Assembly: GCA_017557625.1 (NCBI GenBank)
Contig: JAFYYG010000037.1
Span: forward strand, 1-64,000
DNA from: Muribaculaceae bacterium
GTDB taxonomy: Bacteria; Bacteroidota; Bacteroidia; Bacteroidales; Muribaculaceae
Length of the DNA stretch: 64,000 bases
Direction: 5' to 3'
A program made the position numbers and the translations under genes. Below the pieces are notes generated by a model. The model was not told where the DNA came from. It saw only the letters and a program-made list of their open reading frames with translations, and made no database searches. This document shows, piece after piece, positions 15,301 through 22,916 of this stretch. Numbering within the stretch: position 1 is the first letter of the stretch; every line of letters begins with the position of its first letter.

Positions 15301-16022
15301 GTTGCTCTGGCTTGACGGGACCATTGACCATTCCCAACTCTGTGACCGAAATTGAATACGACGCTTTTCAGGATTGCTCTGGGTTGACATCTTTGAATCT
15401 CGGGAACTCGGTAAAAGAAATTGGTGGTGAGGCTTTCTCTGGTTGTACAGGAATGACAGGCGAATTGAACATACCCAACTCTGTCACTGACATTAGCAGT
15501 GAAGCTTTCTATAACTGCAGTGGCTTTACTTCGGCAAAGATTCCCAACTCGGTGACCTATCTTGGAAGCTACGCCTTCTATGGCTGCAGCGGATTAGAAT
15601 CACTAACAATTTCCGACTCTTTATCTCGCATTAGGGATAAGACTTTTTATAAATGCAGCAGCTTGAAGAACATTTACACCGGTCTTAATCCTGAGGATGT
15701 AGAATTGGGAGTAGAAATCTTCAATTATGTCCCCAAAAGGACTTGTGTGCTGCATGTAAAGAATGAATATGTGAGCATTTTTGAAATGGCCAATCAGTGG
15801 GAGGATTTCTGGAACATAGTTGGCGACTATAGCGACACTCCCCACAGCGTTCCTGGCGATGTGAACGGTGACGGAGTAGTGACAGCCGCCGATGTGACGG
15901 CCCTCTATGATGTAATGCTCAACAATGATTACACAAATGTTGTCAATAGCGACCAAAACGGCGATGGCAACATCACGGCAGCCGATATTACAGCTATCTA
16001 TGACATCCTCTTAGGCAACTAA
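12336..16022 (+). CDS. BspA-like leucine-rich repeat surface protein with dockerin-like C-terminus
   Basis: The 1228-residue protein starts with a signal peptide (MRKRLFTLLLLILAIPITMSA) and the same N-terminal domain as the LRR protein at 1-1698. Most of it is BspA/TpLRR repeats (SVTIPNSVTxIGxxAFxxCxGLT) with larger insertions that repeat among themselves (TPWYNNQP blocks; DIASWCNIDF blocks; TFIFGDEVETIP-like blocks). The last ~60 residues hold two dockerin-type calcium loops, DVNGDGVVTAADV and DQNGDGNITAADI. No type IX secretion tail is seen. Expected location is the cell surface or outside, binding a host, dietary or bacterial ligand. It is followed by a strong terminator. Confidence 0.92.
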   Translation: MRKRLFTLLLLILAIPITMSAYDFMVDGLCYNYNDDGTSVTLTYENSPDYDYESGYVAYSNLSGAITIPTSVSYNGKSYLITSIGNQAFDGCNCMTSISISRSVTSIGNHSFYKCTGLSSVIIPNSVTSIGNSAFSNCSGLTSVTIPNSVTTIGSYAFYNTPWYNNQPNGLVYAGMVAYKYKGTMPNGTSIVLKNGCTGIASDAFSHCSGLISVTIPNSVKYLSGFTSCTGLTSVTIPNSVKEIGNSAFYGCTSLTTVTIPNSVTIIGSSAFSDTPWYNNQPDGLVYAGMVAYEYKGTMPNGTSIVLKNGCTGIASHAFYQCYGLTSVTIPNSVTSIGRSAFYGCSGLTRVNISDIASWCNIDFIDGYLLYYAHSLYLNGSKITNLVIPNGVTTIKRNAFRHCLSLSSVTIPNSVKSIADGAFYNCQGLTRVNIGDIAAWCNIDFVGSTSNPLSYAKNLYLNGTKVTNLDIPNTVTAIKQYAFVGCIDLTSAIIPNSLTFIGDYVFSGCGLTSMTIGNSVASIGNAFGTVKVPIGGEYIGEPYETWYVSLDCTSLISVTWNAVSCNSTPFREMQNIKTFIFGDEVETIPAYCCYGCSGLTNITIPKSVTSIGFKAFGGCSNLNNVTWNAINCGDFNYYSSTSPFYETTGIKHFYFGNEVEHIPVNLCNRQSEMTSISIPKSVKTIGEYAFYGCTGLTTVTWDAENCNDFSYSSPFQDLTGIQTFIISSNVKRLPAYVCSNLTGLTKVNLLSSNLKEVGSEAFSNCTGLTGVYIKGLATWCRINFSDYSSNPLYYAQNLYNNSNKVTKLTIPSSVDSIGNYTFYGYNDLTSVAIGNSVKSIGNGAFSNCTGLTGELTIPNSVTNIGSSAFSSCTGLTGELTIPNSVTSIGGGAFEDCTGLSSLSLGNSVTDIGYSAFNNCSGLTGELNIPNSVTTIGSSAFSNCSGLTGELTIPNSVTEIGDDAFYHCTGLTSLNLGNSVTRIGGSAFEGCSGLTGPLTIPNSVTEIEYDAFQDCSGLTSLNLGNSVKEIGGEAFSGCTGMTGELNIPNSVTDISSEAFYNCSGFTSAKIPNSVTYLGSYAFYGCSGLESLTISDSLSRIRDKTFYKCSSLKNIYTGLNPEDVELGVEIFNYVPKRTCVLHVKNEYVSIFEMANQWEDFWNIVGDYSDTPHSVPGDVNGDGVVTAADVTALYDVMLNNDYTNVVNSDQNGDGNITAADITAIYDILLGN
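12814..13300 (+). repeat. Internal direct duplication in the BspA-like gene
   Basis: A ~135-base block starting ACACCTTGGTATAACAATCA (near 12819) recurs ~340 bases later (near 13160) with only a few substitutions, ending at GGAATTGCTAGC in both. It encodes the TPWYNNQP...GLVYAGMVAY unit, and indicates a recent in-frame duplication. Confidence 0.75.
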
Positions 16023-16043
16023 TCAACGAGCACAATCGCATCA

Positions 16044-16080
16044 ATAAAGCCACGCAAAATGCTGCGTGGCTTTATTATTT
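16044..16080 (+). terminator. Intrinsic terminator of the second BspA operon
   Basis: ATAAAGCCACGCA pairs perfectly with TGCGTGGCTTTAT around an AAATGC loop and is followed by TATTTTC. It begins about 20 bases after the stop. Confidence 0.85.
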
Positions 16081-16089
16081 TCCTTATCT

Positions 16090-16145
16090 GTTAATAAAAA
16101 ACTGATAACTGATAACTGATAACTAAAAACTTTTTCCTACCTTTG
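16090..16145 (+). promoter_or_regulatory. nifJ promoter with an (AACTGATA)n array
   Basis: Three to four AACTGATA units run into ACTAAAAACTTTTT and then the -7 box TACCTTTG (16138-16145). The same layout precedes 20077 and 61470. The array occupies the -33/UP-element region. Confidence 0.6.
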
Positions 16146-16184
16146 CACCGTTTTTAGAAAGACTATAATTTAAAAGACTATTAA

Positions 16185-16248
16185 ATAAAATGCTCACGCT
16201 CGCAAAGTATTGAGTAATCTCAACTTTGACTCGCTTAATCGCATTTTT
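16185..16248 (+). repeat. 64-bp dispersed repeat, copy 2 (in the nifJ leader)
   Basis: This matches 3243-3306 at 57 of 64 positions. It lies between the nifJ -7 box and the start codon, so it would be in the mRNA leader. Confidence 0.7.
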
Positions 16249-16310
16249 GCAATCAAGAAAACTAATTCACTAATTTTCAATCATAAAGTACTTTTTGAAT
16301 AACTAAAATT

Positions 16311-19300
16311 ATGGCTAAAGAAAAGAAATTCATGACCTGTGATGGTAACCAGGCCGCAGCTCACATCAGTTACATGTTTACCGAAGTTGCCGCTATTTAT
16401 CCTATCACTCCGTCATCTACAATGGCAGAGCACGTTGACGAATGGGCAGCTGCCGGTCGTAAAAACATCTTTGGCGAGACAGTTCTCGTGCAAGAAATGC
16501 AAAGTGAAGGTGGCGCCGCAGGTGCCGTTCATGGTTCATTGCAGGCTGGTGCGCTTACCACCACCTACACCGCTTCGCAGGGCTTGCTTCTGATGATTCC
16601 TAACATGTATAAGATTGCCGGCGAGTTGCTTCCTGGCGTTTTCCATGTTTCGGCTCGTACTCTCGCTTCTCACACTCTGTGTATCTTTGGTGACCACCAA
16701 GACGTGATGGCCACTCGTCAGACTGGTTTCGCCATGCTTTGCGAAGGCTCAGTGCAAGAGGTTATGGACCTCGCTGCTGTAGCTCACCTGAGTGCCATCA
16801 AAGGACGCGTGCCTTTCGTGAACTTCTTTGACGGTTTCCGCACATCGCACGAGATTCAGAAGGTTGAGGCTCCCGATCAGGACGAACTCGCCAAGCTCGT
16901 TGACATGGATGCCCTCAATGACTTCCGCCAGCGCGCCATGAACCCCGACAAGCCCGTTACTCGCGGTACTGCCGAGAACCCCGACGTGTTCTTCCAGCAT
17001 CGTGAGTCGTGCAACGACTACTACACCGCTGTTCCAGCTATCGTTGAGGATTACATGAAGAAGATAAGCGACCTTACAGGCCGCAAATATGGCCTCTTTG
17101 ACTATTACGGAGCAAAGGATGCCGACCGCGTGATTATCGCTATGGGTTCGGTGACCGAGGCTATCCGCGAGACCATCGACCACCTCACCGAGCAAGGCGA
17201 AAAGGTTGGTCTCGTGGCAGTTCATTTGTATCGCCCATTCTCGGCCAAGCACTTCCTCGCTGCCGTGCCTAGCACTGCTAAGCGCATCGCTGTGCTCGAC
17301 CGCACTAAAGAGCCAGGTGCTGTGGGCGAGCCATTGTATCTCGATGTTAAGGACTGCTTCTACGGAGCCGAAAATGCTCCTCTTATCGTAGGCGGCCGCT
17401 ACGGTCTTGGTTCTAAGGACACCACACCTGCTCAGATTCTCTCGGTATACGAGAACCTCTCGTTGCCAGTGCCCAAGAACCAATTCACAATTGGCATTGA
17501 GGACGATGTGACATTTGCATCTCTGCCCCAGAAGGAGGAAATCGCACTTGGAGGAGAAGGTCTCTTCCAGGCTAAGTTCTATGGTTTGGGTGCCGACGGT
17601 ACTGTAGGTGCCAACAAGAACTCTGTTAAGATTATCGGCGACAACACCGACAAATATTGCCAGGCCTACTTCTCTTATGACTCTAAGAAGTCGGGCGGTT
17701 TCACCTGCTCTCACCTCCGCTTTGGTGACCAGCCAATCCGTTCTACTTATCTAGTAACCACACCTAACTTTGTCGCTTGCCATGTTCAGGCCTATCTGCA
17801 CATGTATGACGTGACTCGTGGTCTCCAGAAGAATGGCACCTTCCTACTCAACACCGTTTGGGAAGGCGAAGATCTTGCAAAGAACCTGCCTAACAATGTA
17901 AAGAAATACTTTGCCGACAACAATATCACCGTTTACTACATCAACGCCACCAAGATTGCACAGGAGATTGGTCTGGGCAACCGCACAAACACCATCCTCC
18001 AGTCGGCATTCTTCCGCATCACTGGCGTAATCCCAGTTGAGCTTGCTGTGGAGCAGATGAAGAAGTTCATCGTGAAGTCTTACGGCCGCAAGGGTGAAGA
18101 TGTTGTGAACAAGAACTATCAGGCTGTTGACCGTGGTAACGAGTATGAGCAACTCACTGTTGACCCCGAATGGAGCAACCTGCCTGTTGACAACGACTTC
18201 GACGACAACGCTCCTGCATTCATCAACGAGGTGGTTCGTCCTATCAACGCTCAGAACGGTGATCTCCTGCCAGTTTCGGCATTCCGTGGCCGTGAGGACG
18301 GTACTTGGGACGCAGGTACCGCCGCCTATGAAAAGCGCGGTGTTGCCACCTTCGTTCCTGTTTGGAACGCCGCAAACTGTATCCAGTGTAACAAGTGTGC
18401 TCTCGTTTGTCCACACGCCGCTATCCGTCCATTCCTCATGAACGAGGAAGAGGCTGCTGCTTCACCATTTGCCGAGACCGACAAATTGCCAGCAATCGGC
18501 AAGACTCTCGCTGGCTTGAAGTTTGTTCAGGCTGTTGACGTAATGGACTGCCTTGGCTGCGGCAACTGTGCCGATATCTGCCCTGGCAAGAAGGGCGAGA
18601 AGGCTCTCACTATGGTGCCTCTCGAGCAGCAGGTTGAGAACCAGAAACTTTGGGACTACTGCGCTGCCAACGTTTCTTCTAAGCAAGAACTCGTTGACAT
18701 CAAGAGCAACGTGAAGAATTCACAGTTCGCCACTCCGCTCTTTGAGTTCAGCGGTGCTTGCTCGGGCTGCGGTGAGACTCCATACGTGAAACTCATCTCG
18801 CAACTCTTCGGTGACCGTGAGATGGTTGCCAACGCCACTGGATGTAGCTCTATCTACTCTGCTTCGGTTCCTTCATCTCCTTACACTGTTAACGGGAAGG
18901 GTCATGGTCCAGCATGGGCAAACTCACTCTTTGAGGACTTCTGCGAGTTTGGTCTTGGTATGACCATCGCTGACGAGAAGATGCGCAACCGCGTTACCTG
19001 TTTCGTGAAAGATGCTATCGAATGCGACGGCGTGAGCGACGATGTTAAGGCACTTTACAAAGAGTGGCTTGAGAACAAGGAAGACGGAGACAAGAGCCGT
19101 GAACTGAGCGACAAGATTCTCGCCGCCATCGAGAACAGCGATGCCGAGTGCGACAAGAAAGTTAAGAGCCTCGGTCAATATCTTGTTAAGCGTTCGCAGT
19201 GGATTATCGGCGGTGACGGCGCAAGCTACGACATCGGCTTCGGCGGTCTCGACCATGTAATTGCAAGCGGAAAGAACGTCAACATCCTCGTTATCGATAC

Positions 19301-19865
19301 CGAGGTTTACTCCAACACTGGCGGTCAGGCTTCTAAGGCGACTCCTATCGGCGCTATCGCCAAGTTTGCCGCTGCAGGCAAGCGCATCCGCAAGAAAGAC
19401 CTCGGTCTGATTGCTTCCACCTATGGTTACGTTTATGCTGCCCAGGTGGCTATGGGCGCAAGCGACGCTCAATGCCTTAAGGCATTCCGCGAGGCAGAGG
19501 CCTACGATGGTCCTTCTATCATCATCGCCTACGCTCCATGTATCAACCATGGCTTGAAGGCCGGCATGGGCAAGTCGCAGGCCGAGGAGGCTAAGGCAGT
19601 TGAGTGCGGCTACTGGCACCTGTGGCGTTACAACCCCGAGCTCGAGAAAGAGGGCAAGAACCCGTTCACTCTCGACAGCAAGGAACCTAACTGGGACGAG
19701 TTCGAGAACTTCCTCAAGGGCGAGGTACGCTACGCTTCTGTCCTGAAGCAATATCCCGAGGAGGCCGAGCAACTCTTCGCAGCAGCCAAGGAGAACGCTC
19801 AATGGCGCTACAACAACTACCGCCGTCTGGCTCGCCAGCAGTGGGGTGTTGAACCAGAGGAGTAA
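16311..19865 (+). CDS. nifJ: Pyruvate:ferredoxin (flavodoxin) oxidoreductase
   Basis: The 1184-residue single-chain enzyme has the usual domain order: N-terminal pyrimidine-binding domain (YPITPSSTMAEHVDEW), transketolase-like domain, gamma domain, two 4Fe-4S clusters (CIQCNKCALVCP from residue 690; CLGCGNCADICP from 747), and a TPP-binding domain with the proximal-cluster cysteines at 817 and 820 (CSGCGE) plus GDGASYDIGFGGLDH. It converts pyruvate and CoA to acetyl-CoA, CO2 and reduced ferredoxin, the central anaerobic step. Codon use is strongly biased, consistent with high expression. It is monocistronic between its own promoter and terminator, with a ~165-base leader. Confidence 0.98.
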   Translation: MAKEKKFMTCDGNQAAAHISYMFTEVAAIYPITPSSTMAEHVDEWAAAGRKNIFGETVLVQEMQSEGGAAGAVHGSLQAGALTTTYTASQGLLLMIPNMYKIAGELLPGVFHVSARTLASHTLCIFGDHQDVMATRQTGFAMLCEGSVQEVMDLAAVAHLSAIKGRVPFVNFFDGFRTSHEIQKVEAPDQDELAKLVDMDALNDFRQRAMNPDKPVTRGTAENPDVFFQHRESCNDYYTAVPAIVEDYMKKISDLTGRKYGLFDYYGAKDADRVIIAMGSVTEAIRETIDHLTEQGEKVGLVAVHLYRPFSAKHFLAAVPSTAKRIAVLDRTKEPGAVGEPLYLDVKDCFYGAENAPLIVGGRYGLGSKDTTPAQILSVYENLSLPVPKNQFTIGIEDDVTFASLPQKEEIALGGEGLFQAKFYGLGADGTVGANKNSVKIIGDNTDKYCQAYFSYDSKKSGGFTCSHLRFGDQPIRSTYLVTTPNFVACHVQAYLHMYDVTRGLQKNGTFLLNTVWEGEDLAKNLPNNVKKYFADNNITVYYINATKIAQEIGLGNRTNTILQSAFFRITGVIPVELAVEQMKKFIVKSYGRKGEDVVNKNYQAVDRGNEYEQLTVDPEWSNLPVDNDFDDNAPAFINEVVRPINAQNGDLLPVSAFRGREDGTWDAGTAAYEKRGVATFVPVWNAANCIQCNKCALVCPHAAIRPFLMNEEEAAASPFAETDKLPAIGKTLAGLKFVQAVDVMDCLGCGNCADICPGKKGEKALTMVPLEQQVENQKLWDYCAANVSSKQELVDIKSNVKNSQFATPLFEFSGACSGCGETPYVKLISQLFGDREMVANATGCSSIYSASVPSSPYTVNGKGHGPAWANSLFEDFCEFGLGMTIADEKMRNRVTCFVKDAIECDGVSDDVKALYKEWLENKEDGDKSRELSDKILAAIENSDAECDKKVKSLGQYLVKRSQWIIGGDGASYDIGFGGLDHVIASGKNVNILVIDTEVYSNTGGQASKATPIGAIAKFAAAGKRIRKKDLGLIASTYGYVYAAQVAMGASDAQCLKAFREAEAYDGPSIIIAYAPCINHGLKAGMGKSQAEEAKAVECGYWHLWRYNPELEKEGKNPFTLDSKEPNWDEFENFLKGEVRYASVLKQYPEEAEQLFAAAKENAQWRYNNYRRLARQQWGVEPEE

Positions 19866-19891
19866 TTCTTGATTGACACACACTTAAAGTA

Positions 19892-19930
19892 GAATAGCGT
19901 CACAATCACAGTGGCGCTATTCTTGTTTTA
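19892..19930 (+). terminator. nifJ terminator
   Basis: GAATAGCGTCAC pairs with GTGGCGCTATTC (one G-T pair) around AATCACA and is followed by TTGTTTTAT. Confidence 0.85.
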
Positions 19931-20006
19931 TAAAACATCCCACAATCAAGCATCATAATCCGTCAAAAAATCGTGAGGCGCTGCCTCACGAAAAAACTAC
20001 TTGAAA

Positions 20007-20054
20007 AAAACTAACAACTAATAACTAACAACTAAAAACTTTTTAGTACCTTTG
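20007..20054 (+). promoter_or_regulatory. Promoter of the DUF1599-doxX-tpiA block with an (AACTAATA)n array
   Basis: Degenerate AACTAACA/AACTAATA units end in AACTAAAAACTTTTT, followed by the -7 box TACCTTTG (20047-20054). The start codon lies 22 bases further on. Confidence 0.6.
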
Positions 20055-20076
20055 CACAAACTTAAAAGAAACGATT

Positions 20077-20616
20077 ATGCCCGATACAAATAAACAATAT
20101 GACGAGGTGATTGCTGAGTGCCGCAAGATGTTCATCTCAAAGATGGGTGACTACGGCCCTAACTGGCGCATCCTTAGGCCACAAACTCTTACCGACCAAA
20201 TACTGATTAAGGCTAAGCGCATACGCACTATTGAGATTAACGGAGAGTCGAAAGTGGGAGAAGATATCTGGCCGGAGTTCATTGGGATTATCAACTATGG
20301 CATAATGGAGCTCATTCAGCTCAACAAAGGCTACAGCGAGGAAGTGGATATGACACGTGAACAAGTGACACTGCTTTATGACCACTTTATCAATGACACC
20401 AAGACTCTGATGATTGCCAAGAACACCGACTATGGAGAGGCGTGGAGACTTATGCGCATGGAAAGCTACACCGATATGATTCTCTCTAAGCTACAACGCA
20501 TTAAGGAGATAGAGAACAATGGCGGAAAAACTCTTGTGAGCGAGGGTATTGACGCCAACATCCAAGACATCATTAACTATGCTGTCTTTGCGCTCATCAA
20601 ACACAACGAGCAATAA
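20077..20616 (+). CDS. DUF1599 family protein (two tandem repeats)
   Basis: The 179-residue protein has two copies of the same ~60-residue unit: KMGDYGPNWRILRPQTLTDQI with KAKRIRTIE in the first half, and KNTDYGEAWRLMRMESYTDMI with KLQRIKEIE in the second. This is the DUF1599 family, also described as a nucleotide-modification-associated domain; the biochemical role is not established. It is the first gene of a DUF1599-DoxX-tpiA block common in Bacteroidales. The gap to the next gene is 11 bases, so they are co-transcribed. Confidence 0.88.
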   Translation: MPDTNKQYDEVIAECRKMFISKMGDYGPNWRILRPQTLTDQILIKAKRIRTIEINGESKVGEDIWPEFIGIINYGIMELIQLNKGYSEEVDMTREQVTLLYDHFINDTKTLMIAKNTDYGEAWRLMRMESYTDMILSKLQRIKEIENNGGKTLVSEGIDANIQDIINYAVFALIKHNEQ

Positions 20617-20627
20617 TTGTATAAACT

Positions 20628-22028
20628 ATGCTTGAACGCTTCTCACGACTTAACGAACGCATCTCAAACAACCCTATCAACAAAGTTGTGGTCATCCTTC
20701 TGCGTATAATCGTGGGTGGGACTTTCATTTTTTCGGGATTTGTGAAGTGTGTGGATCCAATAGGCAGCGTCTATAAGTTCCACGATTATCTTGCCGCATT
20801 AGGACTTCACAACCTTATCGGTTCGGAAGTGGTTCTGTCTTTTGCCATTCCTGTCCTTGAGCTGGTGCTTGGCGTGATGATTCTCACCGGCTGTCTCCGC
20901 TACGGCTCACTCTTTGCGGCAATGGGCTTTATGGGAGTGTTTCTACCTCTCACCTACTTCCTTGCCAAGACCAATGCTGTGCCCGACTGCGGATGCTTTG
21001 GCGATGCTGTAAAGCTCACCAATTGGCAGACGTTCTGGAAAAATGTGGTTCTGACCATCGCGATCCTGTATCTGCTGTTTCACAACAAATCGGTACCATG
21101 CCTTTATGGTCCTGCAATCCAATGGGGTGTGATGCTTCTCACTTTCATCTTAGGACTCTCTATTGCCTACATGAGCTACAGCACCCAGCCACTCCTTGAT
21201 TTCAGGCCCTTCAAAGTGGGCACTAAAATCGGCTCCACGCTGTCGCCATTAGGAGAAAATGACTTCCTATATATATATGAAAAAGATGGTGTGCAACATG
21301 AGTTCTGCTACGACAGCATCCCCGACGAGGATGACGGATGGGAATTTGTTGACCGCAAGAAGTTGACACCCGATTTGTCACCTGCCCAGAAGGCAGAGTT
21401 GGCTTCGTTCAGCATCTATGACGAAGGTTCTGATGTTACCGAAGAAGTGATTGACACAACCAGCAATCAAATGCTCGTGCTGATGCCCGACTTCCAGCGT
21501 GTGAACAAGTCCTACGCATTTGTGCTCAACGACCTTGCCAAAGCATGCAGCGAGAGAGACGCGCAGCTGTGCGTTATCACCCCTGCACTTCACGAAGAAG
21601 TTGAGCAATGGAAAGACCTCACCTCGCCCGAATATCCTATCTACAGCGGTGATGATAGTGAAATAAAAATGCTAGCTCGAGGCAATCCAGCAATTGTCTA
21701 TGTGGAACATGGAATAATTTCGTGGAAACGCACTCTCAGCTCTTTGAAGACAGAGAAACTTCTAGAGGAGAATATGCCATTGGCGCATCTCAGTGATGAC
21801 TTCTCGCCCAAAAAGACACTCTGGCAACTCCTGTCGCCCTATTTTTTGCTGATGATTGTCCTGCTTTGCATCAACCGCATTTATCCAGTAGTAAAATTCA
21901 TTGTAAATAAGGTGAAGGGGGTGAATAAGAAATCCAATGATGCTGAAAATATAGAGGAGCAAGAGAATCTTGAGGAACAAGAGGAACAAGAGAATCTGAA
22001 AGAAGAAGAGACTTTAGACAATAATTAA
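20628..22028 (+). CDS. DoxX-type membrane protein (BT_3928-like)
   Basis: The 466-residue protein has an N-terminal DoxX/MauE-like membrane domain of four to five segments (VVVILLRIIVGGTFIFSGFVK; PVLELVLGVMILTG; VPDCGCFGDAVKLTNWQTFWKN). A soluble region follows that looks thioredoxin-like in layout but has no CxxC, then one more membrane segment near residue 420. The tail is very acidic (EEQENLEEQEEQ). The CGCFG motif near residue 120 is typical of MauE-like proteins linked to thiol redox. Function is unproven. It is a Bacteroidetes family conserved beside DUF1599 and tpiA. Confidence 0.82.
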   Translation: MLERFSRLNERISNNPINKVVVILLRIIVGGTFIFSGFVKCVDPIGSVYKFHDYLAALGLHNLIGSEVVLSFAIPVLELVLGVMILTGCLRYGSLFAAMGFMGVFLPLTYFLAKTNAVPDCGCFGDAVKLTNWQTFWKNVVLTIAILYLLFHNKSVPCLYGPAIQWGVMLLTFILGLSIAYMSYSTQPLLDFRPFKVGTKIGSTLSPLGENDFLYIYEKDGVQHEFCYDSIPDEDDGWEFVDRKKLTPDLSPAQKAELASFSIYDEGSDVTEEVIDTTSNQMLVLMPDFQRVNKSYAFVLNDLAKACSERDAQLCVITPALHEEVEQWKDLTSPEYPIYSGDDSEIKMLARGNPAIVYVEHGIISWKRTLSSLKTEKLLEENMPLAHLSDDFSPKKTLWQLLSPYFLLMIVLLCINRIYPVVKFIVNKVKGVNKKSNDAENIEEQENLEEQEEQENLKEEETLDNN

Positions 22029-22065
22029 TAAAAAGTAATTATAATAATCATCTAATTTTTTAAAA

Positions 22066-22824
22066 ATGAGAAAAAACATTGTAGCGGGCAACTGGAAAAT
22101 GAACACCACAGTTCCCGAAGGTCTAGAACTAGCAAAAGCAGTTAACGAGGCGGTAGCTAATGCCGAAGACCTCAAGTGTGACGTAGTAATTGGCGTACCT
22201 TTCACTCATCTTACAGCGATAGCACAAGTAATCGATATCAATAAGGTGGGTCTGGCTGCCGAGAATTGCGCTGACCACAACAGCGGCGCATATACCGGCG
22301 AAGTATCGGCTCCCATGGTGGCTTCAACAGGTGCCAACTATGTAATCCTCGGTCACAGCGAGCGTCGTGGATATTACAACGAGAGCAACGAGATGCTCAA
22401 GACTAAAGTGGACCTCGCTCTTGAGGCTGGGTTGAAAGTGATTTTCTGCTGCGGCGAGAGTCTTGAGGAGAGAGAAGCAGGGAAGGTGGAAGATGTCATC
22501 AAAGCCGAAATCAGCGAGTCACTGTTCCACTTAACCGATGAGCAATGGGCAAGTATTGTAATCGCTTATGAGCCTATCTGGGCCATAGGCACCGGCAAGA
22601 CTGCCACTAGCGACCAAGCTGAGGAAGTGCATGCCTTCATTCGCGGTCTCATAGCCGAGAAATATGGCAAGCAACTAGCTGAAAACACTACAATTCTCTA
22701 CGGAGGCAGCTGCAAGCCAAGCAATGCTCCCGAACTTTTCGCTAAGCCCGACATAGATGGTGGTCTGATTGGTGGTGCTTCACTGAAAGCCGCCGACTTC
22801 ATGGGCATAGTAACAGCGTTCTAA
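22066..22824 (+). CDS. tpiA: Triosephosphate isomerase
   Basis: The 252-residue protein has all catalytic motifs: Lys in GNWKMN (residue 11), His in GHSERR, and Glu in [14 protein letters not shown]. The phosphate-binding GGS and GGLIGGASL loops are near the end. It interconverts dihydroxyacetone phosphate and glyceraldehyde 3-phosphate. The length is normal. It is the third gene of the block starting at 20077, 37 bases after the DoxX gene. Confidence 0.98.
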   Translation: MRKNIVAGNWKMNTTVPEGLELAKAVNEAVANAEDLKCDVVIGVPFTHLTAIAQVIDINKVGLAAENCADHNSGAYTGEVSAPMVASTGANYVILGHSERRGYYNESNEMLKTKVDLALEAGLKVIFCCGESLEEREAGKVEDVIKAEISESLFHLTDEQWASIVIAYEPIWAIGTGKTATSDQAEEVHAFIRGLIAEKYGKQLAENTTILYGGSCKPSNAPELFAKPDIDGGLIGGASLKAADFMGIVTAF

Positions 22825-22842
22825 TAATCGCATTCGCTGAAA

Positions 22843-22915
22843 GTTAGAGGTTAGAGACTTATGGTTAGTGGTTACCACTCTAACCTCTTTACTCTATACT
22901 CTTAACTCTAAACCA
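22843..22915 (+). repeat. GTTAGAG/CTCTAAC intergenic array before mutS2
   Basis: Degenerate GTTAGAGG units are followed by a dyad (GGTTAGTGG-TTACCACTC) and then by CTCTAACC/CTCTATA/CTCTTAA units up to the mutS2 ATG. The two halves can fold on each other (GGTTAGAG with CTCTAACC). A related GTTAGAGGTTAGAG tract lies at 3060-3080. Confidence 0.6.
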
Positions 22916-22916
22916 T

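Noticed and set aside
12336-16022. Regularly spaced DNA repeats resembling a CRISPR array
   Set aside because: The repeats are in frame, degenerate at third positions and encode LRR units; there are no unique spacers and no cas genes.
16749-19883. Long minus-strand frames antisense to nifJ
   Set aside because: These are codon-bias shadows of a highly expressed gene; the sense strand encodes full-length PFOR with all clusters.
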